This document shows, piece after piece, positions 36,964 through 45,187 of a DNA stretch of 64,000 nucleotides. How positions within the stretch are numbered: the first letter of the stretch is position 1; the number at the start of each line of letters is the position of its first letter. The notes beneath the pieces were generated by a model. The model was not told the origin of the DNA, searched no databases, and worked only from the letters and a program-made list of their open reading frames with translations. The stretch is from WHSW01 sp963749365 (GTDB lineage: Bacteria > Actinomycetota > Thermoleophilia > Solirubrobacterales > 70-9), in contig CAVVME010000003.1 in NCBI GenBank assembly GCA_963749365.1, positions 124,001-188,000 on the forward strand, given 5' to 3'. Position numbers and translations under genes: made by a program.

Positions 36964-37420
36964 CGCTCCCGACCCGCTCACGGTCCGCAGGCTCGTCTAC
37001 GGCGACCTGCCGGCGGTGCTCGCGATCGAGCGGCGAGCCTTCCAGACCCCGTGGTCGCTGGCGATGTTCGTGCTCGAGCTTTCGAAGCCGTCGGGGATCT
37101 GTCTCGCGATCGGCGATCAGCGCGAGATCACCGGATACCTGGTCTGCTCGCGCTACGCGGACGTCTGGCACCTGATGAACATCGCCGTCGTCCCTGAGCG
37201 CCGGCGCGAGGGCATCGCGACCGAGCTCATGCGCACCCTCTTCGACCAGGCCGGGGAGGCGGCCCGCTTCACGCTCGAGGTGCGGACTTCGAACCGCGGC
37301 GCGATCGCGATGTACGAGCGCTTCGGCTTCAGGTCGGCGGGACATCGGCGCCGCTACTACCACGACAACGGCGAGGACGCGCTGATCATGTGGCTCGAGT
37401 CCGTGGGCGTGCGGGCTTGA
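36926..37420 (+). CDS. rimI: Ribosomal protein alanine N-acetyltransferase, RimI-type GNAT
   Basis: A 164-residue GNAT acetyltransferase. The acetyl-CoA motif A is IAVVPERRREGIATELM; NRGAIAMYERFGFRSAGHRR is the RimI-like C-terminal helix-strand. In many bacteria rimI sits between tsaB and tsaD, as here, and modifies S18 or other N-termini. GTG 36926 overlaps tsaB by 38 bases; the stop overlaps the tsaD start. Confidence 0.9.
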   Translation: MNEEIVAPRRGADAPDPLTVRRLVYGDLPAVLAIERRAFQTPWSLAMFVLELSKPSGICLAIGDQREITGYLVCSRYADVWHLMNIAVVPERRREGIATELMRTLFDQAGEAARFTLEVRTSNRGAIAMYERFGFRSAGHRRRYYHDNGEDALIMWLESVGVRA

Positions 37421-38433
37421 GTCTGATCCTGGCGCTCGAGACCTCCTGCGACGACACCTGCGCGGCGGTGCTCGACGGGGCCGAGATCCGCTCCAACGTG
37501 ATCTCCTCCCAGGCCGCTTTTCACGAGCGCTTCGGCGGGATCGTGCCCGAGGTCGCCGCCCGTCACCACCTCGAGCTCGTCAACCCGGTGGTCGAGGCGG
37601 CGCTCACCGACGCCGACGTCTCGCTGCAGCAGCTCGACTCGCTCGCGGTCACGCGAGGACCGGGCCTGATCGGCGCCTTGCTGGTCGGGGTGAGCACGGC
37701 CAAGGCGCTGGCCGCGGCGACCGGCAAGCCGCTGGCGGGGATCGACCACCTGCAGGGGCACGTGGCGGCGAACTTCATCGCGCCGGATCCACTCGAGCCG
37801 CCGTTCCTCTGCCTGATCGCCAGCGGGGGGCACACGCTGCTGGCCGGGGTCAAGAGACACGACGGCTTCGAGCTGCTCGGCCAGACGCTCGACGACGCGG
37901 CGGGCGAGGCGCTCGACAAGGCCGCCCGCCTGCTCGGGCTCGGCTATCCGGGCGGCCCGGCGATCGAGCGTGAGGCGGCGCACGGCGACCCGGCGGCCTT
38001 CGAGCTGCCGATCTCGATGACCAACGACCCGAGCCTCGACTTCAGCTTCAGCGGCCTGAAGACCGCGCTGCTCTACGCGGTCCGCGAGCTCGGCGAGGAG
38101 GGTGCGGCGGAGCGGCGGGCGGACCTCGCGGCGAGCTTTCAGGCCGCTGTCGTGGGCCAGCTGGTGACCAAGCTGCGCCGCGCCGCGCGTGGCGGCAGCC
38201 GACGACGCAAGCTGCCGGGCGGCGGCTGGAGCGCGGTCGCGATCGGGGGTGGGGTGGCGGCGAACTCGCTGCTGCGGGCGCGAGTCGCCGAGCTGTGCGA
38301 GTCCGAGGGTCTGGCGCTGAAGCTCGTCCCGGCCCAGCTCTGCACCGACAACGCGGCGATGATCGCCTCGGCGGCCCGCTTCAGCGAGCCGACCCCCTAT
38401 CCGGGCTACCTCTCCTGGGACGCTCGCGCCTGA
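37417..38433 (+). CDS. tsaD: tRNA N6-adenosine threonylcarbamoyltransferase
   Basis: A 338-residue ASKHA-fold enzyme transferring the threonylcarbamoyl group to A37. It starts LILALETSCDDTCAAVLDG; iron ligands are in GIDHLQGHVAAN (HxxxH), the loop LIASGGHTLLAG and the C-terminal STDN-type site LCTDNAAMIA. TTG 37417 overlaps the rimI stop as TTGA and gives the canonical N-terminus; GTG 37390 would add nine residues. The stop is shared with the next gene as TGATG. Confidence 0.95.
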   Translation: MSLILALETSCDDTCAAVLDGAEIRSNVISSQAAFHERFGGIVPEVAARHHLELVNPVVEAALTDADVSLQQLDSLAVTRGPGLIGALLVGVSTAKALAAATGKPLAGIDHLQGHVAANFIAPDPLEPPFLCLIASGGHTLLAGVKRHDGFELLGQTLDDAAGEALDKAARLLGLGYPGGPAIEREAAHGDPAAFELPISMTNDPSLDFSFSGLKTALLYAVRELGEEGAAERRADLAASFQAAVVGQLVTKLRRAARGGSRRRKLPGGGWSAVAIGGGVAANSLLRARVAELCESEGLALKLVPAQLCTDNAAMIASAARFSEPTPYPGYLSWDARA

Positions 38434-38684
38434 TGGCGGTCAGGGTGACGATCTATCGCCGGGCCGGCTGTCACCTCTGCGACCAGGCTCGTGCCCAGAT
38501 CCTGCGGCTGACCGCAGACAGCGGGCCGATCGAGCTGCGAGAGGTGGACATCGACTCCGACGAGCGGCTGCTGAGCGCCTATCTCGAGCGGATCCCGGTG
38601 GTCGAGGTCGCGGGCTCGGAGGTCAGCGAGCTCGAGTTCGACGCTGACGCGTTTAGCGCCGCGCTTCATACTGTCGAGCCGTGA
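38433..38684 (+). CDS. Glutaredoxin-like thiol protein
   Basis: An 83-residue thioredoxin-fold protein. The redox motif is CHLC in VTIYRRAGCHLCDQARAQI; RIPVVEVAGSEV supplies the cis-proline. It matches the short glutaredoxin/DUF836 group and is probably a disulfide or mycothiol-linked reductase. ATG 38433 overlaps the tsaD stop; its end overlaps rex, whose promoter lies inside this gene. Adjacency to the redox sensor rex is suggestive. Confidence 0.85.
   Translation: MAVRVTIYRRAGCHLCDQARAQILRLTADSGPIELREVDIDSDERLLSAYLERIPVVEVAGSEVSELEFDADAFSAALHTVEP
38669..38674 (+). promoter_or_regulatory. -10 box TACTGT before rex
   Basis: TACTGT lies within the glutaredoxin-like gene and ends 6 bases before GTG 38681. 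Confidence 0.5.
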
Positions 38685-39367
38685 CCGACCCGTCGCTTCG
38701 CGAGCGCAGCGCGCACGAAACGCTTCCCGCCGATGACTCGATCGCCGACGGCGATCGACTCTCGCTCGGTGTAGCAGCGCGCCTCTCGCGCTACCTGCAG
38801 GTCCTGATCCAGGCCCGCAAGATGGGCCGCGAGACGATCTCGTCACAGGAGCTGGCCGAGTACACGCACATCAACTCGACTCAGATCCGGCGGGACCTCT
38901 CGGGCTTCGGCAAGTTCGGCAAGCGCGGGGTGGGGTACCGGGTCGAGTCGCTGGTCTCGGAGATCCGCAAGATCCTGCACACCTCCGGCCAGCACAACAT
39001 CGCCCTGTTCGGGGCCGGGAACCTCGGCCAGGCGATCGCCAGCTCCGACATCTTCGCCGACCACGGCTTCCGCATCGTCGCGATCTTCGATGTCGACCGC
39101 GAGCTCGTCGGGCACCGGTACGGAGGGGTGCCCGTGCGGGCGATGGACGACCTGGGACAGGTCGTCCGCGAGGACGAGGTCGTCGTCGGCGTGCTCGCGG
39201 TCCCAGCCGGTGCCGCGCAGCAGGTGGCCGACCAGCTCGTCGAAGCCGGGGTGAAGATCATCTTCAACTACTCCGAGCAGCTCCTCCAGGTGCCGCCCGA
39301 GGTCACCGTCCACACCTCGAGCCCCGCCGTCGACCTGCTCTACGCGCTCTACTTCTACCTCGCCTGA
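38681..39367 (+). CDS. rex: Redox-sensing transcriptional repressor Rex
   Basis: A 228-residue NADH-responsive repressor. Residues 25-90 form the winged helix (RLSRYLQVLIQARKMGRETI, INSTQIRRDLSGFGKFGKRG), followed by the Rossmann domain (NIALFGAGNLGQAIASS, VAIFDVDRELVG) and the domain-swapped C-terminal helix (PAVDLLYALYFYLA). It responds to the NADH/NAD+ ratio and usually controls respiratory and fermentative genes. No clear TTGTGAA-type Rex palindrome was found in its own short upstream region. Confidence 0.96.
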   Translation: MTDPSLRERSAHETLPADDSIADGDRLSLGVAARLSRYLQVLIQARKMGRETISSQELAEYTHINSTQIRRDLSGFGKFGKRGVGYRVESLVSEIRKILHTSGQHNIALFGAGNLGQAIASSDIFADHGFRIVAIFDVDRELVGHRYGGVPVRAMDDLGQVVREDEVVVGVLAVPAGAAQQVADQLVEAGVKIIFNYSEQLLQVPPEVTVHTSSPAVDLLYALYFYLA

Positions 39368-39371
39368 GGAC

Positions 39372-40547
39372 ATGGCCGAGGGCGCGTCCGAGCGGTCACC
39401 GAGCCTCGATCTCGCGCGTACGCGCGAGGTCTTCGACGCCTCGCAGGACTTCACGATCGGCCTCGAGGAGGAGTTCGCGTTGGTCGACCCGGACAGCCTC
39501 GAGCTCGTGCACCGGTTCGCCGAGCTCTACGGCGCCTGCCTCGAGGACGAGCTGCTCGCCGAGTCGGCTGCCGGCGAGCTGATCGACACCGAGATCGAGA
39601 TCCGCTCCGGGCGGGCCGAAGGCTTCGCCGAGGCGGTCGAGCGCCAGCAGCTCCACCGCGAGCGACTGTTCGCGCTCGCCGAGGGGCTCGGGATCGCGCT
39701 CGCCGCCACCGGGACCCATCCGTGGGCGAGCTACCTCGACCAGCGGATCATCGACACCGAGCACTACAACCGGCTGCGCGAGGAGCTGGGCTGGGTTGCG
39801 CAGCGCAACAACACCTGGAGCGCTCATGTGCACGTCGGCATCCGAGGTGCCGACCGCGCGATCGCCGTCTGTGACCACCTGCGCGGGGTGCTGCCGCCGC
39901 TGCTCGCCCTGTCGGCGAACTCGCCCTTCCTCGACGGCCGCGACACCGGGCTCGCCTCGGTGCGGACCGAGATCTTCACCCGCACCTTCCCGCGCTGCGG
40001 GGTCCCGGAGCCGTTCGGCGACTGGCGCGCCTACTCGCAGTTCATCGACCTGCTCACCGCGACCGGGTCGATCGTCGAGGCGACCCAGCTCTGGTGGAGC
40101 GTGCGCCCGCATCACCTCTTCGGCACGGTCGAGCTGCGGATCTGCGACGCCCAGACCGGCGGCGAGGAATCGTTCGGCCTCGCGGCGATGATCACGGCGT
40201 GCATCGCCCAGGCGGCGCTCGATCATGACGAGGGGGCGCTCCCCACGCCGTTGCGCCAGCGTGAGATCGAGGAGAACCTCTGGCGGGCGATCCGCCACGG
40301 GCTCGGCGGCACCCAGATCGACTTCCCGGCCGGCGCCGTGATCTCGACCCGCGAGGCTCTCGAGCGGTTGGTCGAGTGGACCGGTCCGGCCCGCGATGCC
40401 CTCGACCTCGCGGTCGAGATCCCGGAGGTCAACGGGGCCCAGCGGATGAGTGGCGCGCTCGCCGAAGGAGCTCGCCTGGCCGACGTCTTCCGTGAGGCGG
40501 TCTCCGAGACGCGGCGCACCTACGTCCCGGCGGCCGCGCTCGGGTAG
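39372..40547 (+). CDS. YbdK-type carboxylate-amine ligase (GCS2 family)
   Basis: A 391-residue protein of the glutamate-cysteine ligase 2 fold. FTIGLEEEFALVDP holds the metal-binding glutamates, followed by IDTEIEIRSG, GTHPWASYLDQR, and TWSAHVHVGIRGADRA. E. coli YbdK has only weak glutamate-cysteine ligase activity, and no glutathione synthetase gene is in the window, so the physiological product is uncertain. ATG 39372 has GAGGA four bases upstream and lies 4 bases after rex, an apparent operon. Its TAG stop starts the next gene's -10 box. Confidence 0.88.
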   Translation: MAEGASERSPSLDLARTREVFDASQDFTIGLEEEFALVDPDSLELVHRFAELYGACLEDELLAESAAGELIDTEIEIRSGRAEGFAEAVERQQLHRERLFALAEGLGIALAATGTHPWASYLDQRIIDTEHYNRLREELGWVAQRNNTWSAHVHVGIRGADRAIAVCDHLRGVLPPLLALSANSPFLDGRDTGLASVRTEIFTRTFPRCGVPEPFGDWRAYSQFIDLLTATGSIVEATQLWWSVRPHHLFGTVELRICDAQTGGEESFGLAAMITACIAQAALDHDEGALPTPLRQREIEENLWRAIRHGLGGTQIDFPAGAVISTREALERLVEWTGPARDALDLAVEIPEVNGAQRMSGALAEGARLADVFREAVSETRRTYVPAAALG

Positions 40548-40550
40548 ATT
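40545..40550 (+). promoter_or_regulatory. -10 box TAGATT overlapping the ligase stop codon
   Basis: TAGATT begins with the TAG stop of the preceding gene and ends 6 bases before ATG 40557. Confidence 0.5.
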
Positions 40551-40556
40551 CGCCGC

Positions 40557-40952
40557 ATGGAGGAGAGCCAGGTCCCGGCCGACGAGGAGGAGCTCAAGCA
40601 GCGGCTCGAGGAGCAGCTGCGCAAGGTCCGCGTCCAGGATCTGCTGCTGGAGAGCGTCGCCGGGATCCTCAACCTCTCGGCCCGGCGGATCTCGACCCCC
40701 GACGAGCGCGACCTCGAGCAGGGCAGGCTCGGGATCGAGGCGGTACGCGCGGTCGTCGAGCTGCTCGAGCCGGGTCCGCGCGAGCAGGTCCGCGAGGCGC
40801 TCTCACAGGTCCAGGTGCTCTACGCGCGCGAGGCCCGGGGCGGCGGCGAGGCTGCCGACTCCGAGGCGGATGAAGGGCCGGAGGAGCCGCCTCGGCAGAG
40901 CCCTGAGGGCGAGCGCCCATCCGGGCTCTGGACGCCGCCCGGGACCGCGTAG
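40557..40952 (+). CDS. Small helical protein, possibly DUF1844-like
   Basis: A 131-residue soluble protein. Residues 8-85 are helical and charged (EELKQRLEEQLRKVRVQDLL, GILNLSARRISTPDERDLEQ, REQVREALSQVQVLYAREA) and recall the short DUF1844 proteins; the remainder is a Glu/Pro-rich disordered tail. Function unknown. Its promoter overlaps the stop of the previous gene. Confidence 0.65.
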   Translation: MEESQVPADEEELKQRLEEQLRKVRVQDLLLESVAGILNLSARRISTPDERDLEQGRLGIEAVRAVVELLEPGPREQVREALSQVQVLYAREARGGGEAADSEADEGPEEPPRQSPEGERPSGLWTPPGTA

Positions 40953-41028
40953 GGCGGATCCGCTCGCTAAGGTAGCGACGCTCGCGGCCGGACCGTTCCC
41001 GGCCGCTTCTGACTGAAACGCCCCTCAC

Positions 41029-41039
41029 GGAGGACCTCC
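41029..41039 (+). other. Shine-Dalgarno within a perfect palindrome before hppA
   Basis: GGAGGACCTCC is an 11-base inverted repeat that ends directly before TTG 41040. It contains the GGAGG ribosome site and its complement; pairing within one RNA would leave too small a loop, but dimerisation or a DNA-level site is possible. Confidence 0.4.
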
Positions 41040-43118
41040 TTGACCGACTTCCTGACCGACAACGGCGTCATCATCGCGCTCGTCTGCGCCGGCGCCGCCG
41101 TTCTCTACGGAGCGCTGATCACCCGGCGCCTGCTTGCGCGATCGCCCGGGAACGAGCGCATGCAGGAGATCTCGGCAGCGGTACAGGAGGGTGCCAAGGC
41201 CTATCTCAACCGCCAGTACACGATCATCGCTGCGGTCGCGGTCCCGCTCGCGATCCTGATCGCCATCCTCCAGGATGTCTCGACCGGAATCGGGTTCGTG
41301 ATCGGCGGGATGCTCTCGGGAGCCGCGGGGTTCATCGGCATGAACCTCTCGGTGCGGGCCAACGCCCGCGTCGCCGAGGCGGCCCGCGGCGGGGTCCCGC
41401 CGGCGCTCGATGTCGCCTTCAAGGGCGGCTCGGTGACCGGGATGCTCGTCGTCGGCCTGGCGCTCCTCGGCGTCGCCGGCTACTTCGGCATCCTCGTGCT
41501 CACCGACCGCAGCGACAAGGAGGCGATCGACGCCTTGATCGGGCTCGGCTTCGGCGGCTCGCTGATCTCCGTCTTCGCCCGGCTCGGAGGCGGGATCTTC
41601 ACCAAGGCCGCGGATGTCGGCGCCGACCTGGTCGGCAAGGTCGAGGCCGGGATCCCGGAGGACGATCCGCGCAACCCGGCGGTGATCGCCGACAACGTCG
41701 GCGACAACGTCGGCGACTGCGCCGGGATGGCGGCCGACCTGTTCGAGACCTACGCGGTGACCACGGTGGCGGTGATGTTGCTCGGGGTGCTCACCTTCGC
41801 CGAGGATTTCGCCCGCGAGGTTGCGCTCTATCCGCTGGTGATGGGCGCCGTCGCGATCATCGCCTCGATCATCGGTGCGCTCGCGGTCCGTACGGCGACC
41901 GACAGGGTGGAAGGGGCGCTCTACCGTGGCCTGATCATCTCGGCGCTGATCTCGGCGGCAGCCTTCTACCCGATCACCGAGTGGCTGATGGGTGACCCGC
42001 TCGAGCTCGGCGTGCTCGACCCGGGCAGTGCCCTCGCCGGCGCCGGGGTCAGCGAGCTCTGGCTCTGCGCCCTGATCGGCCTCTTCGTCACCGGCGGGCT
42101 GTTCGTGATCACCGACTACTACACCTCGACCCGGTTCCGGCCGGTGAAGACGATCAGCCAGGCGTCGATCACCGGCCACGCGACCAACATCATTCAGGGC
42201 CTTGCGCAGGGCTTTCAGTCCACGGCCGCCCCGGCGCTGCTGATCGCGCTCGCGATCCTCGGCGCCAACGAGCTGGCCGGGATCTACGGGATCGGGGTCG
42301 CGGTCACCGCCCAGCTCTCGCTCTGCGGCCTGATCGTCGCGCTCGACGCCTTCGGCCCGATCACCGACAACGCGGGCGGGATCGCCGAGATGGCCGAGTT
42401 GCCCGAGGACGTCCGCAACGTCACCGATCCGCTCGACGCGGTCGGCAACACGACCAAGGCGGTGACCAAGGGCTACGCGATCGGCTCCGCCGCGCTCGCG
42501 GCCCTGGTCCTGTTCGCGGCTTTCGAGATCGAGCTCGCCGAGGAGCCCGGCGGCGAGGGGCTGTTCTTCTCGATCTCCGAGCCGGCGGTGTTGATCGGAT
42601 TGCTGCTCGGGGGCCTGATGGTCTACCTGTTCGCGGCCTTCGCGATCGAAGCGGTCGGTCGCGCCGGTGGGCAGGTGGTCGAGCAGGTGCGAAAGCAGTT
42701 CCGCGAGGACCCGGGGATCATGGCGGGGACGTCGAGGCCCGACTACGCGCAGACGGTGGCGATCGTCACCGCCGCAGCCCAGCGCGAGATGATCCTGCCC
42801 TCGTTGATCCCGATCGCGATCCCGGTGATCGTCGGGCTGATCAGCGTCAAGGCGCTCGGCGGCCTACTGATCGGCGTCATCGTCGTCGGCCTCTTCATGG
42901 CCCTCTCGATGACCGCCGGCGGCGGTGCCTGGGACAACGCGAAGAAGCTGATCGAGGACGGCGCCTTCGGCGGCAAGGGCTCCGAGGCCCACGCCGCCTC
43001 GGTGACTGGCGACACCGTCGGCGACCCCTACAAGGACACCGCCGGCCCGGCGATCAACCCGATGATCAAGGTCGCCAACATCGTCGCCATCCTGATCATC
43101 CCGATCGTCAACTTCTGA
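41040..43118 (+). CDS. hppA: Membrane proton-pumping pyrophosphatase, K+-independent type
   Basis: A 692-residue protein with about 15-16 membrane helices that couples PPi hydrolysis to H+ transport. The PPi site is ADVGADLVGKVEAGIPEDDP, followed by NPAVIADNVGDNVGDCAGMA and the C-terminal TGDTVGDPYKDTAGPAINPM. The key segment GNTTKAVTKGYAIGSAALA carries Lys where K+-dependent (mostly Na+-linked) enzymes have Ala, so this is the K+-independent H+ type. TTG 41040 follows GGAGG. A hairpin follows the stop. It pairs functionally with the PPi-type PFK at 6750. Confidence 0.95.
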   Translation: MTDFLTDNGVIIALVCAGAAVLYGALITRRLLARSPGNERMQEISAAVQEGAKAYLNRQYTIIAAVAVPLAILIAILQDVSTGIGFVIGGMLSGAAGFIGMNLSVRANARVAEAARGGVPPALDVAFKGGSVTGMLVVGLALLGVAGYFGILVLTDRSDKEAIDALIGLGFGGSLISVFARLGGGIFTKAADVGADLVGKVEAGIPEDDPRNPAVIADNVGDNVGDCAGMAADLFETYAVTTVAVMLLGVLTFAEDFAREVALYPLVMGAVAIIASIIGALAVRTATDRVEGALYRGLIISALISAAAFYPITEWLMGDPLELGVLDPGSALAGAGVSELWLCALIGLFVTGGLFVITDYYTSTRFRPVKTISQASITGHATNIIQGLAQGFQSTAAPALLIALAILGANELAGIYGIGVAVTAQLSLCGLIVALDAFGPITDNAGGIAEMAELPEDVRNVTDPLDAVGNTTKAVTKGYAIGSAALAALVLFAAFEIELAEEPGGEGLFFSISEPAVLIGLLLGGLMVYLFAAFAIEAVGRAGGQVVEQVRKQFREDPGIMAGTSRPDYAQTVAIVTAAAQREMILPSLIPIAIPVIVGLISVKALGGLLIGVIVVGLFMALSMTAGGGAWDNAKKLIEDGAFGGKGSEAHAASVTGDTVGDPYKDTAGPAINPMIKVANIVAILIIPIVNF

Positions 43119-43124
43119 GCCGTT

Positions 43125-43145
43125 CCCCGGCGCTAGGTGCCGGGG
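43125..43145 (+). terminator. Hairpin after hppA
   Basis: CCCCGGC and GCCGGGG form a 7-bp stem with a 7-base loop, 7 bases after the hppA stop. No T tract follows. Confidence 0.5.
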
Positions 43146-43217
43146 GTGTCCGTCCAACTACGAGTTCGCGCCGGATACGGTGGTTAACGCGTGGTTCGAT
43201 CCTGGGTAGGTCGGCGC

Positions 43218-43223
43218 TAGGGT
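43218..43223 (+). promoter_or_regulatory. -10 box TAGGGT before the cupin gene
   Basis: TAGGGT ends 7 bases before ATG 43231, favouring that ATG over the in-frame GTG at 43222 inside the box. Confidence 0.5.
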
Positions 43224-43230
43224 GCCGGGC

Positions 43231-43698
43231 ATGAAGCGGATCAACATCGCCGAGCCTGAGTTCGTCTACGACGACGAGGATCCGGCCGGCTTTCGATCGG
43301 GGATGGCGCGTCTCGGCCCGTCGCTGGGCGCGACGCAGACCGGGACCAGCGTCTACGAGCTGCCGCCCGGCGAGTCGCTGTGCCCGTACCACTACGAGTA
43401 CGCGGAGGAGGAGTGGCTGCTCGTGCTCTCGGGCCGCCCCACCCTTCGTGATCCGGCAGGCACGCATCAGCTCGAGCCCTGGGACCTGGTCCTGTTCCCG
43501 ACCGGCCCCGAGGGCGCGCACACGGTGCGCAACGACGGCGACGAGCCGGCGCGGGTGGTGATGTACTCGCCCGTGGTCTATCCGGCGGCAACGGTGTACC
43601 CGGACAGCGACAAGATCGCGATCTGGACCGGCAACCGCGACGACGACGTGATCGTCCACCGCTCCAGCGGGGTCGAGTACTTCGACGGCGAGGGCTAG
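43231..43698 (+). CDS. Single-domain cupin protein
   Basis: A 155-residue cupin. Motif 1 appears as CPYHYEYAEEEWLLVLSGRP (metal-type His and Glu) and motif 2 as GPEGAHTVRNDGDEPARVVM. The flanking strands complete a small beta barrel. Possible roles are sugar or mannose-type isomerisation or ligand sensing; none can be chosen. The stop TAG lies in a CTAG shared with the convergent glyoxalase-like gene. Confidence 0.85.
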   Translation: MKRINIAEPEFVYDDEDPAGFRSGMARLGPSLGATQTGTSVYELPPGESLCPYHYEYAEEEWLLVLSGRPTLRDPAGTHQLEPWDLVLFPTGPEGAHTVRNDGDEPARVVMYSPVVYPAATVYPDSDKIAIWTGNRDDDVIVHRSSGVEYFDGEG

Positions 43699-44072
43699 GA
43701 GCTCTCGATCAGCTCGATCCTGTAGCCGTCCGGATCCCGCACGAAGCAGAGGCGTGAGCCGCCCTCGCGGACCGTGTAGGGCTGCTTCTCCGGCTCGATC
43801 CCGAGCTCGGCGAGCTGTGCCAGGGTGGCGTCGAGGTCGTCGGCGGTGATCGCGATGTGCCCGTAGCCGGTCCCGATCTCGTACGGCTCGGAGCGGTCAT
43901 GGTTATGGGTGAGCTCGAGGCGCGCCCCGTCGTCGGGCAGGCCCATGAAGCAGTTGGTGGCCTCGTCGCGGATCGGCATCCGGCGCAGCTCCTCGAAGCC
44001 GAGCTTCTCGTAGAAGGCGACCGAGCGCTCGAGGTCGAGAACCCGGTAGCAAGTGTGGATCAGCTCCGCCAC
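43695..44072 (-). CDS. Glyoxalase I-like VOC protein
   Basis: A 125-residue protein with all four metal ligands of glyoxalase I in order: H6 (AELIHTCYRVLDLERSVAFY), Glu in ARLELTHNHD, His in GTGYGHIAITADDLDAT, Glu in DGYRIELIESS. It probably isomerises a thiol-methylglyoxal adduct. GTG 44072 is chosen, because TAACGT ends seven bases upstream; the longer frame to 44123 would run into the opposite gene. Divergent from the hydroxyacid oxidase gene with only 34 bases between starts. Confidence 0.85.
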   Translation of the reverse strand: MAELIHTCYRVLDLERSVAFYEKLGFEELRRMPIRDEATNCFMGLPDDGARLELTHNHDRSEPYEIGTGYGHIAITADDLDATLAQLAELGIEPEKQPYTVREGGSRLCFVRDPDGYRIELIESS

Positions 44073-44079
44073 GTGGCGA

Positions 44080-44085
44080 ACGTTA
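44080..44085 (-). promoter_or_regulatory. -10 box TAACGT of the glyoxalase-like gene
   Basis: TAACGT (minus strand) ends 7 bases before GTG 44072; its -35 would fall near 44103-44108, at the start of the opposite gene. Confidence 0.5.
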
Positions 44086-44094
44086 GCGCGACCA

Positions 44095-44100
44095 TATAGT
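44095..44100 (+). promoter_or_regulatory. -10 box TATAGT of the hydroxyacid oxidase gene
   Basis: TATAGT ends 6 bases before GTG 44107; its -35 would fall near 44072-44077, at the start of the opposite gene. Confidence 0.55.
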
Positions 44101-44106
44101 CGCCCC

Positions 44107-45186
44107 GTGCCCGAGCCGATCAACGTCGCCGACTACGAGCGCCTCGCGTCCGAGCGCCTCGACCCGGGCGTGCACGGCTATTTCGCCGGCGGCGCGGGTG
44201 ACGAGCGCACCCTGCGCGAGAACGTCGCCGCGTTCGGCCGCTGGCAGCTGCGGCCCGAGATCCTGATCGACGTCTCCGGCTCCAGCGCGGCGACGTCCGT
44301 GCTCGGCAGCGAGGTCTCGATGCCGCTGCTGGTCGCACCGGTCGCCTTTCAGCGCCTCGTCGACCCCGACGGCGAGGTGGCGATGGCCCGCGCCGCGGCG
44401 GCCGCCGGGACGATCATGTGCCTGTCGACGATCGCCACCTCGCGCCCGAGCGAGCTGGCCGCGGAGGCCCCGCCGGCGCCGCGATGGCTGCAGCTCTACT
44501 GCTTTCGCGATCGCGGCGTCACCAGGGCGTTGATCGCCGAGGCGGTCGAGTCGGGCTTCGACGCGATCGCGCTCACCGTTGACGCGCCGCGCGCGGGCCG
44601 GCGCGAGCGCGATCTGCGGACCGGATTCCAGATCCCGGAGGGCGTCCACGCCCCCGCGGTTGCGGCCGCGGTCGGCTCCGAGCGCGCGATCAGCGTCGAG
44701 GAGGTGTTCGCGCTCGTCGACGCCTCACTCGACTGGGACGGCCTCGCCGAGCTCGCCTCCGAGTGCCGGCTGCCGATCCTCGTCAAGGGAGTCCAGCGCG
44801 GGGCGGACGCGGCGCGGGCGCTCGAGCATGGCGCCGCCGGGCTGATCGTCTCCAACCACGGCGGCCGCCAGCTCGACGGCGTCCCGGCGACGCTCGACCT
44901 CCTGCCCGAGGTCGTCGAGGCGGTCGACGGGCGCTGCGAGGTGCTCGTCGACGGTGGCGTCCGCCGCGGAACCGATGTCGTCACCGCGCTGGCGCTCGGC
45001 GCTCGGGCGGTGCTGGTCGGGCGCGCACCCCTCTGGGGTCTTGCCGCCGGAGGCGAGCAGGGGGCGCTGCGGGTGCTCGAGCTGCTGCGGGCGGAGATCG
45101 AGCTGGCGCTGATCCTGCTCGGCTGCCCGTCGCCCGCGGACGTGGGCCCCGAACACGTCCGCCGCGGGCCTATATTCGAAGGCTAG
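44107..45186 (+). CDS. FMN-dependent alpha-hydroxyacid oxidase/dehydrogenase
   Basis: A 359-residue TIM-barrel flavoprotein of the lactate/glycolate oxidase family. VHGYFAGGAGDERTLREN is the N-terminal flavin edge, QLYCFRDRGVTRALI the middle strand, PILVKGVQRGADAARALEHG and LIVSNHGGRQLDGVPATLDL hold the catalytic Lys and His, and VLVDGGVRRGTDVVTALALG the FMN phosphate site. Likely substrate is L-lactate, glycolate or a similar 2-hydroxyacid; methylglyoxal detoxification by the neighbouring glyoxalase-like protein would also yield lactate-type products, an inference. Confidence 0.92.
   Translation: MPEPINVADYERLASERLDPGVHGYFAGGAGDERTLRENVAAFGRWQLRPEILIDVSGSSAATSVLGSEVSMPLLVAPVAFQRLVDPDGEVAMARAAAAAGTIMCLSTIATSRPSELAAEAPPAPRWLQLYCFRDRGVTRALIAEAVESGFDAIALTVDAPRAGRRERDLRTGFQIPEGVHAPAVAAAVGSERAISVEEVFALVDASLDWDGLAELASECRLPILVKGVQRGADAARALEHGAAGLIVSNHGGRQLDGVPATLDLLPEVVEAVDGRCEVLVDGGVRRGTDVVTALALGARAVLVGRAPLWGLAAGGEQGALRVLELLRAEIELALILLGCPSPADVGPEHVRRGPIFEG
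45171..45176 (+). promoter_or_regulatory. -10 box TATATT before the first permease-USP gene
   Basis: TATATT, the most AT-rich hexamer in the region, lies in the end of the oxidase gene, 11 bases before TTG 45188. Confidence 0.4.
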
Positions 45187-45187
45187 A

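Noticed and set aside
39372..40547. Glutathione biosynthesis operon
   Set aside because: Only a YbdK-type ligase is present; no glutathione synthetase follows and actinobacteria mostly use mycothiol, so a glutathione pathway is not supported.
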